The notes below the pieces were generated by a model. It searched no databases, had not been told where the DNA came from, and saw only the letters and a program-made list of their open reading frames with translations. The position numbers were made by a program, and so were the translations under genes. This document shows, piece by piece, positions 6,484 through 13,774 of a stretch of DNA of 64,000 nt (position 1 is the first letter of the stretch; the number at the start of each line of letters is the position of its first letter). The DNA is from Desulfovibrio psychrotolerans (GTDB taxonomy: Bacteria; Desulfobacterota; Desulfovibrionia; Desulfovibrionales; Desulfovibrionaceae): the NCBI RefSeq assembly GCF_013340305.1, contig NZ_BLVP01000043.1:1-64000 (forward strand), read 5' to 3'.

Positions 6484-8598
6484 CTACTTCCCTGCCGGAA
6501 TCTGCACGCATTCCGCCCCCTCATTCTCTTCTGGCGCATGCGGCTCCGCTGCCATACAAAACCTCGCACGTGCGCGCTTGGCCTCATACATGGCGCTGTC
6601 CGCCGCGCTGAGCAGATCACTTGCGGTAGTGCCATGCGCGGGATACAGGCTGGCTCCCATGCTCGCTCCCACGGAACAGAGCGTACCATCGCAGTCATAC
6701 GGCTCACCAAGCGATGCCAGCAACTCGCGGCTCACCCGTTCCACTGCGGCACAATCACCCACATCCCAGAGCACCACAGAAAATTCGTCCCCGCCCACCC
6801 GGGCGGCTAGGTCTGCACTGCGCAGCCGTGCGCACAACCGCTCCGCCACCTGCGCAAGCACCATATCCCCCACCCTGTGCCCGAACTGATCATTAATGGG
6901 CTTGAACCCGTCCAGATCAATAAACAGCAGCCCCACCCTGCACCCGGAACGCGCCCCCTGCCGCAGGGTCTTCTCCAGATGCTGGTTCATGCCTATGCGG
7001 TTGGCAATGCCCGTAAGCGGGTCCGTAATAACCAGCCGCGCCAACTCCTCTGCCGACTGCTTCTGCACGGTCACATCCACTACCAGTCCCTCAATGCGCT
7101 CCAGCCTGTCCCCCAGCCCGAACATGCCACGCGCGCTGATCGAAGCCCACCAGACAGCACCATCCGCGCGCACCACCTTCGCCTCAAAGCCAGAAACCAC
7201 ACGCTCCGCCCGCAACCGCTCCTGCAATTCGGCATATTGCTCGGGCTGCACAAAAAGCTGCGCCCCCACATCACGCACCTGCACCCGCATGGCCTGCGGC
7301 GAATCATAGCCAAACATTCCGGCCATGGCAGGATTCACGCCAAGAAACACGCCTTCCATGGATGCGGTAAAAATCCCTTCTGCCGCATTCATATACAGGG
7401 CGCGATAGCGCTCCTCTGCCCTGCGCAGAGAATTCTCCATACGCTTGCGGTCGGTTATGTCCATGATCACGCCCACAAGGCCGATCAACCCCCCATCCTC
7501 ATTGAACATAGATTCCTTGTTGAACATCACGTCGCGAACGCTCCCCGCCGACACCACCTGATACTCATACTGCTGCACCGCCGGCCCGCACGAGGCTAAC
7601 AGCGCAGCATCCATCTGATAATATTTTTCCGCATACGCCCGCGGCGCTACGTCAAACACTCTCTTGCCCAGCACCTGCTCGGCACTTTGCCCAAACAGGT
7701 GCTCAAACGCCAGGTTCACAAGCTGATAACGCCCCTCTGCGTCCTTAAAAAACACAGGCGTCGGCATGGCATTGAGAATATTCTGCAAAAAGGTGTGGCT
7801 TTCGCGCAGCATGCGCTCGGCTTCCTTGTATTCGGTCACATCCAGGACGGCACCCTGCAAATAGCCTTCTTCCTTGTGCAGTGTGGCCGTCATCATCACA
7901 TGCAACGATCCGCCGTCCTTGCGACGCAGTTCCAGCTCCATGTTATCCACCCGCCCGTGCAACTGCAGCACATCCAGCAGCACGTCACGCATCCGGGGGT
8001 CCTGATACAGCCGGGTAGGTGTCGCCAGCCGCAACAGTTCCTCCACATCCGCATAGCCCAACGATTCGGCACAGGCCTGATTCGCAATGATAAAACGCTT
8101 GCCGTCCAGCGTTGAGCGAAAGATGCTCACCTGCGCCAGATCAAACAACGAACGGAACCGTTCCGCCTCGCGCTCGGCGGCATAAAGCGCACGGCTGTAC
8201 TGCTCGCGCAGCACGTCCGCCTCCCTGCGCTGCACGCGCCGCTCATCCCGCCTTGCCCTGCGCGCCACCACCCACAGAGAAACAGCCCACACCGCAGCCA
8301 AAATCCCCGCCCCTATCAGCAACGGCCCTGCCCCGCCCTGCACGGCTACCCCCTTCCCTGCAGAGGCCTGCGCGCCGGAAGCGGGCAAACTGAACAGGGT
8401 GAAAAGGCTGAACAGACCGAACAGGCTAAAAAGGCTGAGCGGACTGAACGGGCTAAGCAGGTCTGCATGGCTAGGCAGGCGGGCGCGGGCGCGCGCCGCC
8501 TGAAAAAACGTCCGCACACCGCCACCGTGCAGCATTCTGCGCACCATCCCTGCCACTGTTCCTGTAGCTGTTCCGTATATATGAAGAGTCAAAAACAT
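6484..8598 (-). CDS. membrane-anchored multi-PAS diguanylate cyclase
   Basis: A protein of about 704 residues when started at the ATG at 8598 (weak AGGG upstream); an in-frame ATG at 8547 is possible. One membrane segment (LLIGAGILAAVWAVSLWVV, about 91-110) follows a repetitive N-terminus. Three PAS/PAC modules follow (about 145-260, 265-385 and 395-515), the first two joined by helical linkers such as DVTEYKEAERMLRE and DITDRKRMENSLRR. The C-terminal domain has the catalytic GGDEF at about 602-606 and the inhibitory RxxD (RSAD) at 593-596, so it should make cyclic di-GMP and be product-inhibited. No EAL domain is present. The PAS ligands are unknown. It is transcribed alone, divergent from the flavoprotein gene. 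Confidence 0.92.
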   Translation of the reverse strand: MFLTLHIYGTATGTVAGMVRRMLHGGGVRTFFQAARARARLPSHADLLSPFSPLSLFSLFGLFSLFTLFSLPASGAQASAGKGVAVQGGAGPLLIGAGILAAVWAVSLWVVARRARRDERRVQRREADVLREQYSRALYAAEREAERFRSLFDLAQVSIFRSTLDGKRFIIANQACAESLGYADVEELLRLATPTRLYQDPRMRDVLLDVLQLHGRVDNMELELRRKDGGSLHVMMTATLHKEEGYLQGAVLDVTEYKEAERMLRESHTFLQNILNAMPTPVFFKDAEGRYQLVNLAFEHLFGQSAEQVLGKRVFDVAPRAYAEKYYQMDAALLASCGPAVQQYEYQVVSAGSVRDVMFNKESMFNEDGGLIGLVGVIMDITDRKRMENSLRRAEERYRALYMNAAEGIFTASMEGVFLGVNPAMAGMFGYDSPQAMRVQVRDVGAQLFVQPEQYAELQERLRAERVVSGFEAKVVRADGAVWWASISARGMFGLGDRLERIEGLVVDVTVQKQSAEELARLVITDPLTGIANRIGMNQHLEKTLRQGARSGCRVGLLFIDLDGFKPINDQFGHRVGDMVLAQVAERLCARLRSADLAARVGGDEFSVVLWDVGDCAAVERVSRELLASLGEPYDCDGTLCSVGASMGASLYPAHGTTASDLLSAADSAMYEAKRARARFCMAAEPHAPEENEGAECVQIPAGK
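8390..8461 (-). repeat. eight imperfect 9-bp tandem repeats inside the cyclase gene
   Basis: On the plus strand the units read ctgaacagg, gtgaaaagg, ctgaacaga, ccgaacagg, ctaaaaagg, ctgagcgga, ctgaacggg, ctaagcagg. In the protein they give a Ser-Leu-Phe-rich stretch (SLFSLFGLFSLFTLFSL) just ahead of the membrane segment. The period is a multiple of three, so copy number can change without a frameshift. Confidence 0.9.
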
Positions 8599-8892
8599 AG
8601 GGTACCCTGCATGAGTGTGTAATGCTCCCATTCTGCCATGCCGCCGCACATTTCCCAACGATATTTTTCCTCTCGCGGCACGTCAGGCATAGCACGCTGT
8701 TTTGACAATGCATACGACCACCCCCCGTCGGGGAGAAAGACCGCGGAAAAGGAGCCAAAAAACCGCACATGGCTGGTATGTTTTTGGGTACTATTCAACA
8801 AAAAAGTGGGTACTTGCACGATACGCCGCACCGTGAAATACCATAAGAACAGCATATACGGCACAACCATCCCCAGACCATACGGAGGAACC

Positions 8893-9471
8893 ATGAAAGT
8901 AGTGGCTTTTAACGGCAGCCCGCGTGAGGGCGGCAACACGGAACATCTGATAAAGGCGGTCTTTGTTCCTCTGGAAGAGGCGGGCGTAGAAACGGAACTG
9001 GTGCGCATCGGCGGCACGGGGCTTCGGGGCTGCATCGCCTGCATGAAGTGTAGAGAGCGCAAAGACGGCAAATGCGCCATAAAAAACGATGATCTCAACG
9101 ACTACGTGGAAAAGATGCGTCAGGCAGACGGCATCCTGCTCGGCTCCCCCACCTACTTCACGGACGTAACGGCAGAAATGCAGGCACTCATAGACCGCGC
9201 TGGCTTTGTCACGCTGGGCAACGGTGCACAGCTTCGCCGCAAGGTGGGCGCAGCCGTGGTGGCGGTCCGGCGCGGGGGAGCCACCCATGTGTTCGACACC
9301 ATGAACCACTTTTTCCAGATCAGCCAGATGATCGTGCCCGGCTCCACCTACTGGAACATGGGTTACGGCCTTGGCCCCGGTCAGGTCACCGCCGATGAGG
9401 AAGGTATGAACAACATGCGCAATCTGGGCGAGACCATGGCGTGGCTGATGAAGGCTATAGAGGGACGCTGA
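8893..9471 (+). CDS. iron-sulfur flavoprotein / NADPH-dependent FMN reductase family
   Basis: 192 residues, ATG at 8893 behind ACGGAGGAA. The N-terminal GSPREGGNTEHL is the FMN-phosphate loop of flavodoxin-like reductases. CIACMKCRERKDGKCAI supplies the compact cysteine cluster (CxxCxxC plus a later Cys) of the archaeal/anaerobe iron-sulfur flavoproteins. GSPTYFTDVTAEMQALIDR is the second flavin loop. These proteins shuttle electrons in anaerobes, with ferredoxin-type donors in the best-studied case. The gene stands alone, 230 bp downstream of the divergent cyclase start. Confidence 0.88.
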   Translation: MKVVAFNGSPREGGNTEHLIKAVFVPLEEAGVETELVRIGGTGLRGCIACMKCRERKDGKCAIKNDDLNDYVEKMRQADGILLGSPTYFTDVTAEMQALIDRAGFVTLGNGAQLRRKVGAAVVAVRRGGATHVFDTMNHFFQISQMIVPGSTYWNMGYGLGPGQVTADEEGMNNMRNLGETMAWLMKAIEGR

Positions 9472-9697
9472 TCCGGATGTTCCGGTTAAACCGGTAAAGC
9501 CCGTTGTTCCGGCTAAGGCGGGACATAACGACCAGAGGCGGCATCGCGAAAAGCTGCCCGGAACCTATCTGGCCCTATCCGACCCTATCTGGCCCGACAG
9601 GAACTGGTGGCCCCGTTCAGCGCACAGAAACAGCATCCGCAGGCACCCGCCTCCCTGAATACATGGGGGTTGCGGAGCTTGCGGATGTCTTTTCTTC

Positions 9698-9898
9698 CTA
9701 CTTCTTGTTCCGGTTCTTATGCTTGTGGGCAAGGGTAATGCCCGCAAGAAAACCGGCCACCATACCCAGAGCCAGCGCGCGAGGCAGATTATCCATAAAC
9801 CCTGCCAGATGGGCAAAGGTGCCCATTGCTCCGCCTATGAGTATGCCCCGCACCAGATAGTTGGGCATTTCCTTGTTGTCGTCTGGGGTCTTAGACAT
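9698..9898 (-). CDS. small two-helix membrane protein
   Basis: 66 residues (MSKTPDDNKEMPN...), ATG at 9898 behind AAGGAG; a longer frame to 9925 lacks a ribosome site. Two Gly/Ala-rich hydrophobic segments (YLVRGILIGGAMGTFAHLAG and ALALGMVAGFLAGITLA) are followed by a basic tail HKHKNRNKK, suggesting a hairpin in the inner membrane with a cytoplasmic tail. The pattern resembles small glycine-zipper membrane proteins. No function can be assigned. Confidence 0.7.
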   Translation of the reverse strand: MSKTPDDNKEMPNYLVRGILIGGAMGTFAHLAGFMDNLPRALALGMVAGFLAGITLAHKHKNRNKK

Positions 9899-10008
9899 GG
9901 GTATCTCCTTGTGAACTATGCGCAATCCTTGCGGTTACGGTTGCGCAAGCCTACGGGCAGGGCAGGCCTGTGTCAACGTGAACCGAATGTTGCCCCTCCA
10001 AACGCAGG

Positions 10009-10480
10009 CTCCCCGGTTCCGTGAGGAACCGGGGAGCTCGCTTAGGAGGTCGCTTCGCTTGTCTAAGGCTGGTTGCGACCGTGGGCAAAGCCGCAACCGG
10101 GGAACAGAGGCATGGGAAGGAGGAGTCAATGCATGTTTCAAACTATCCGTTCGTGCAGTGCCGCGTGGTTCTGGTCTCCCCCGCAGACACTGCCGTCAAT
10201 CTCTATGTCATGCGGAACATCATTCCGCCTGTTTTGCTGGGCAGGGCTTCGCGCGTTGAAGCCCTGCCGGGTATCCTGTCGATCGGCGGAAAGACGGAGA
10301 GGAGGAAACCGTCTTTCCAAGGGAGCATACCTGTCTGCCGGTCCCTGCGTAGGGATTCAGGAACCGCAGCATCTGGAGTCGGTCTGCGCGCCCGCCGCCA
10401 AAGGGGGAAAGCGTCAGGTGCGCAGTTGGCCGGAGATGTCGAATCCGGCCCGAGCCAACGTGTGAGGAAACGTTCAAGCC
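10009..10480 (+). ncRNA. multi-hairpin locus, candidate structured RNA
   Basis: At least seven stems occur in 470 bp: 10009-10036 (12 bp perfect, GTGA loop), 10071-10098 (7 bp), 10212-10228 (6 bp), 10240-10268 (11 bp perfect), 10288-10318 (10 bp perfect), a CTGCGC/GCGCAG pair, and a nested TTGGC...GCCAA enclosing CCGGA...TCCGG near 10422-10458. An ORF of 168 codons starts at the ATG at 10129 behind a strong AAGGAGGA, but its second half reads as non-coding (Arg/Ser-rich, no recognisable family). I could not match the stems to a known riboswitch, RNase P, tmRNA or SRP RNA. The strand is uncertain because inverted repeats fold on both. Confidence 0.4.
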
Positions 10481-10708
10481 TAGCGTTCTGTTTATCCGGT
10501 CAGGATTCGGAAATGCTGCCTTCTGCCACAAAGGACACCTCTTCCACCCGACCGTTGCGTCCTTCTCCATCCGCCTGTTCTCTCAGATTCTCTCAGAGGG
10601 AGAAGACATGTTCGCCGTATCTGGTCTTCTTATAGCACACACCGTGCCAAACAATTTTGTCCTGCAATTTCAGCTAGTCACAAAAAGCCTTCGTTCCTTC
10701 GCCTTCAC

Positions 10709-10789
10709 TTGTGCAACTTTCTGCGCAACATGTTGCACAAACATCTGCTGCATGCACTGCACTTGTGCAATAATCCCCTTTTTGCACAA
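10709..10789. promoter_or_regulatory. two TTGTGCAA/TTGCACAA inverted-repeat pairs
   Basis: TTGTGCAA at 10709-10716 faces TTGCACAA at 10733-10740, and the same pair recurs at 10763-10770 and 10782-10789. Four copies of one octamer in 81 bp, in an AT-richer stretch, suggest repressor half-sites. The nearest genes are the DUF523 gene, whose 3' end faces this region, and the hairpin locus. The remaining bases to 10954 hold nothing else I can identify. Confidence 0.45.
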
Positions 10790-10954
10790 AAGCACCCCAT
10801 TATCGCCCGATGAGCAGATCCCCGCGCACAACCGGCCCGGAAAAATATACGGCAGACCGCTTGCAGTATACCCCTGTATTTTCAAAGGGCATATTCAGGC
10901 TGCGCAAAACTTGGCCCGTCGCAGATGACTCTTGCAGCAACCTGCGGCTGCTCC

Positions 10955-10994
10955 CTCAGTCCCTCACTCCCTCAGTCTCTCAGTCCCTCAGTCC
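10955..10994. repeat. five 8-bp tandem repeats (CTCAGTCC)
   Basis: Units ctcagtcc, ctcactcc, ctcagtct, ctcagtcc, ctcagtcc end at the 3' end of the DUF523 gene. The period is not a multiple of three and the tract is almost entirely non-coding. Confidence 0.85.
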
Positions 10995-11413
10995 ACGGGG
11001 CTTGCGTCCAGAGACTCCACCACCACCCCTTCACGGTGCAGGCGGTCCGCAAACAGACCGTTGCCTGCCACCTGAATACCGGAAAAGGTTCCATCATAAA
11101 TGATGCCGAACCCGCACGAAGGCGAGCGGGATTTCAAAATCGCCCGCGTGCAGCCCGCCAGCCGCACAAGGTGCATGGCCTCATCCACGCCGTGGAGCAT
11201 GGCAGGCGTTATGTCATTGCCGTCCCTGTCCAGCGCGCACCCCTGCAGCAGCTCAAAGGGAGACCTCGGGGTGGGCAGTCCTCCCAGTTGTTCAGGACAC
11301 AGGGGCAGTGCCCTGCCCTGCCGCACAAGCTCCAGCACGTGTTCATCCGGCGTGGTCTTGCCGTCGTAACGGCAGTGGCAGCCTGCAAGGCAGGCGCTAA
11401 CAACATATTCCAT
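10988..11413 (-). CDS. DUF523 protein, TudS-like thiouracil desulfurase family
   Basis: 141 residues starting MEYVVSACLAG; the ATG at 11413 has GGGAGAG upstream. Motifs ACLAGCHCRYDGK, LCPEQLGGLPTPR and LKSRSPSCGFG are those of DUF523. Characterised members (TudS) use three cysteines to hold a [4Fe-4S] cluster that removes sulfur from 2-thiouracil; the candidate cysteines here are in ACLAG, LCPEQ and SPSCG. The length matches stand-alone members. It is divergent from dinB with 177 bp between starts. Confidence 0.85.
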   Translation of the reverse strand: MEYVVSACLAGCHCRYDGKTTPDEHVLELVRQGRALPLCPEQLGGLPTPRSPFELLQGCALDRDGNDITPAMLHGVDEAMHLVRLAGCTRAILKSRSPSCGFGIIYDGTFSGIQVAGNGLFADRLHREGVVVESLDASPVD

Positions 11414-11590
11414 GAGCACTCTCCCTGTTTCATCCGCTCCGGGCACCTTCCGTCAGGCACGCGGCGCGGCCATAGTGTGGCGGTCAGCTATAGCGCACCC
11501 TGCACGCCGCCGCAACGACCTGCCGATAGCGGATTGCACATCACTCCCCCACCGCTTCTGCAACGCGCAAAAAACTGCTATGCCTTCCTC

Positions 11591-12832
11591 ATGCACACGC
11601 CCCCAGCCATATCCCCGGACACGCCCCAACCGGCTCTGAGCCAGCCCCCGCAAAGACGCATCCTGCATCTGGACATGGATGCCTTCTTTGCCTCCGTGGA
11701 GCAGCTGGACCACCCGGAATGGCGCGGCAAGCCCGTCATCGTGGGCGGGCGTGAACGCGGGGTGGTCTCCGCCGCCTCCTACGAGGCACGCACCTTCGGC
11801 GTGCGCTCCGCCATCCCCATTGCACGGGCAAAAAAACTCTGCCCCCACGGCATCTACACCCGCGGCAACATGGCCCGCTATGCGGAAATCTCCCGGCAGA
11901 TCATGAACCTCCTCTCCTCCTATTCCCCGCTGGTAGAACCGGCATCCATCGACGAAGCCTATCTGGACGCCTCCGGGCTGGAACGCCTCTTCGGCTCCCC
12001 GCGCGATTTAGCCCTGCGCATCAAGCAGGATATCCGGCAGACCGTGGGGCTTGCCTGCTCCATCGGCATCGCTCCCGTAAAGTTTCTTGCCAAGATAGCT
12101 TCAGACCACAACAAGCCCGACGGGCTGTTCATACTGGAGCCGGACGACGTGCCCGGCTTTCTCTCCACCCTGCCCGTGGCGCGCATTCCCGGTGTGGGCA
12201 AACGGTTTCTGGAAGAACTGGAAAAACTGGGCGTGCGCACCTGCCGCGATGCGCAGCAGTACCCGCAAAGCTTCTGGGAACGCCGCTTCGGCAAGGGGGG
12301 GCTGTCCCTGTGGCGCAGGGCGCATGGGCTGGACGGGCGGGGGGTGGAAACAGGCTACGAGGCAAAGTCAGAAAGCGCAGAAAACACCTTTGCAGAAGAC
12401 ACAGACGACCGCGAACTGCTTAAAAAATGGCTCCTGCGTCAGGCGGAACGGGTGGGAACCGGGCAGCGGCGCATGGGCGTGAAGGGGCGCACCGTCACGC
12501 TCAAGCTCAAATATGCGGACTTCACCGCCATCACCCGCAGCCGCAGCCTGCCGGAGCCCACAGATTCCACAGAGATCATCTTTCAAACCGCGTGCGAACT
12601 GCTGGATGCCGTGCCCCTGCGGCAGAAGGTGCGCCTCATCGGGGTGGGACTTTCCAACTACGACCGCGGACCGCAGCAGCTCAGCCTGCTGGACGGCAGT
12701 GCGGGTGGGCAGACAGGCGGCAAGGTTGCCACGGAGAAGCAACGTAATCTGGACCGGGCGCTGGATGCCCTGCGCGACAAGTTCGGACGCGATGCCATAA
12801 CGCGCGGGCGGCTCTTCGATTTCGATAAGTAG
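11591..12832 (+). CDS. dinB: DNA polymerase IV (Y-family)
   Basis: 413 residues from the ATG at 11591. HLDMDAFFASVEQ carries the first catalytic Asp, YSPLVEPASIDEAYLD the second acidic pair, and CSIGIAPVKFLAKIASDHNKP plus RIPGVGKRF the thumb helix-hairpin-helix; a little-finger domain follows (about 250-365). The protein performs error-prone synthesis past damaged bases. The open frame extends far upstream without a ribosome site, and the first 22 residues are Pro/Ser-rich, so a start nearer to HLDMD is possible. I see no clear LexA box. The tail lacks an obvious QLxLF clamp motif, though QQLSLLD near residue 358 is a candidate. Confidence 0.95.
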   Translation: MHTPPAISPDTPQPALSQPPQRRILHLDMDAFFASVEQLDHPEWRGKPVIVGGRERGVVSAASYEARTFGVRSAIPIARAKKLCPHGIYTRGNMARYAEISRQIMNLLSSYSPLVEPASIDEAYLDASGLERLFGSPRDLALRIKQDIRQTVGLACSIGIAPVKFLAKIASDHNKPDGLFILEPDDVPGFLSTLPVARIPGVGKRFLEELEKLGVRTCRDAQQYPQSFWERRFGKGGLSLWRRAHGLDGRGVETGYEAKSESAENTFAEDTDDRELLKKWLLRQAERVGTGQRRMGVKGRTVTLKLKYADFTAITRSRSLPEPTDSTEIIFQTACELLDAVPLRQKVRLIGVGLSNYDRGPQQLSLLDGSAGGQTGGKVATEKQRNLDRALDALRDKFGRDAITRGRLFDFDK

Positions 12833-12849
12833 ACAAACTCGCGTCACTC

Positions 12850-12870
12850 TGTAGTACAATTCATACTACA
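12850..12870. other. inverted repeat TGTAGTA-N7-TACTACA
   Basis: A perfect 7-bp inverted repeat between the convergent 3' ends of dinB and pabC, with AAAAAG to its right. The AT-rich stem is weak for a terminator; it could be a weak bidirectional one or a protein site. Confidence 0.4.
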
Positions 12871-12991
12871 AAAAGACATACTAAACGATTTCACTTCCTT
12901 TCACCGTCTGCGCACGCACCGGCAGCCTGCCTTCTTCGCTCGGCCCGCAGGCCGCCTCAGCCTTCCCCTGCCGCCTTCGCCCCGGCCACCT

Positions 12992-13774
12992 TCAGCTGCA
13001 GATAACCTCGGTCAGGCGGGCACAGGTGGCCTCATCCGGTGCGTACTCCACGCCATTCAGCCACACCACGGGCCGCATGCCCATGAGCGAGTTCAGCACA
13101 TAGGCATGGCGAAACCCGCCCGCAGTGCTCGCCCGCACGGTGCAGCCATCAATGGGGGTAACCTCGCGCGCTGCGGCAAGCGCGGTAGACTCCAGCCTGT
13201 CCGCACTGCCGGGAGTACACAGGCTGGTCCCGTCGCCGAACACCAACGCCGCCGTGGTCGTTTCCAGCAGCACGCCGTCCTGATGCACCAGCACCGCGTC
13301 GTCATACCCCAGCGCCTGGGCACTGCGACGCTCCATCCAGTGGAACATGGCATTCATGGATTTGTGGGCAAAATAGGGGTGCTGCACGGCAACGGAAGCC
13401 AGCGCAAGACGGTACGTCTTGTCCGGTTGCGGCGCATAGGGCACTGCGGCAATCACGGGCACCACGGTGCCCGACTCATCTTCTGCGGGGAAAAAGATAT
13501 TCACCCGCGCCGCACGCTCCGTCAGCCCGTTGGCGCGCAGCACAGCGGCAATGGCTTCCGCGTAACGGGCGTCCCCATAGGATGCTTCTGGCTCCGTCAG
13601 CCCGAAAAATTCCAGACTCCGCCGTGCCCGTGCCAGATGCGCAGGCAGGCGGCACAGGTTTCTGCCGTTATACAGCAAGGTTTCAAACACCCCCGCCCCG
13701 AACCGGAAGGCGGGTGAGCCTATATCCTGCCGTATGCCCCCTTCGTGCAGCTGACCGTTCCTGTAGTAGATCAT
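12992..13774 (-). CDS. pabC: class IV aminotransferase, probable aminodeoxychorismate lyase
   Basis: 260 residues. Fold-type IV signatures are RFGAGVFETLLYNG near the start, the PLP lysine in AHKSMNAMFH, and DDAVLVHQDGVLLETTTAAL. The start codon overlaps the pabB stop as ATGA, so translation is coupled. Aminodeoxychorismate lyase releases p-aminobenzoate and pyruvate; the alternative family members are branched-chain or D-amino-acid aminotransferases, but the position last in a pabA-pabB unit favours PabC. Confidence 0.85.
   Translation of the reverse strand: MIYYRNGQLHEGGIRQDIGSPAFRFGAGVFETLLYNGRNLCRLPAHLARARRSLEFFGLTEPEASYGDARYAEAIAAVLRANGLTERAARVNIFFPAEDESGTVVPVIAAVPYAPQPDKTYRLALASVAVQHPYFAHKSMNAMFHWMERRSAQALGYDDAVLVHQDGVLLETTTAALVFGDGTSLCTPGSADRLESTALAAAREVTPIDGCTVRASTAGGFRHAYVLNSLMGMRPVVWLNGVEYAPDEATCARLTEVICS

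Noticed and set aside
10330-10460. Possible cobalamin or TPP riboswitch, suggested by gcgtagggattcag and the nested stems
   Set aside because: The defining boxes of both riboswitches are absent on either strand and no matching gene follows.
10129-10635. 168-codon ORF with a strong ribosome site in the hairpin locus
   Set aside because: Only the first part looks protein-like; the rest is Arg/Ser-rich sequence laid over strong hairpins and matches no family I know. Kept as part of the candidate RNA instead of a gene.
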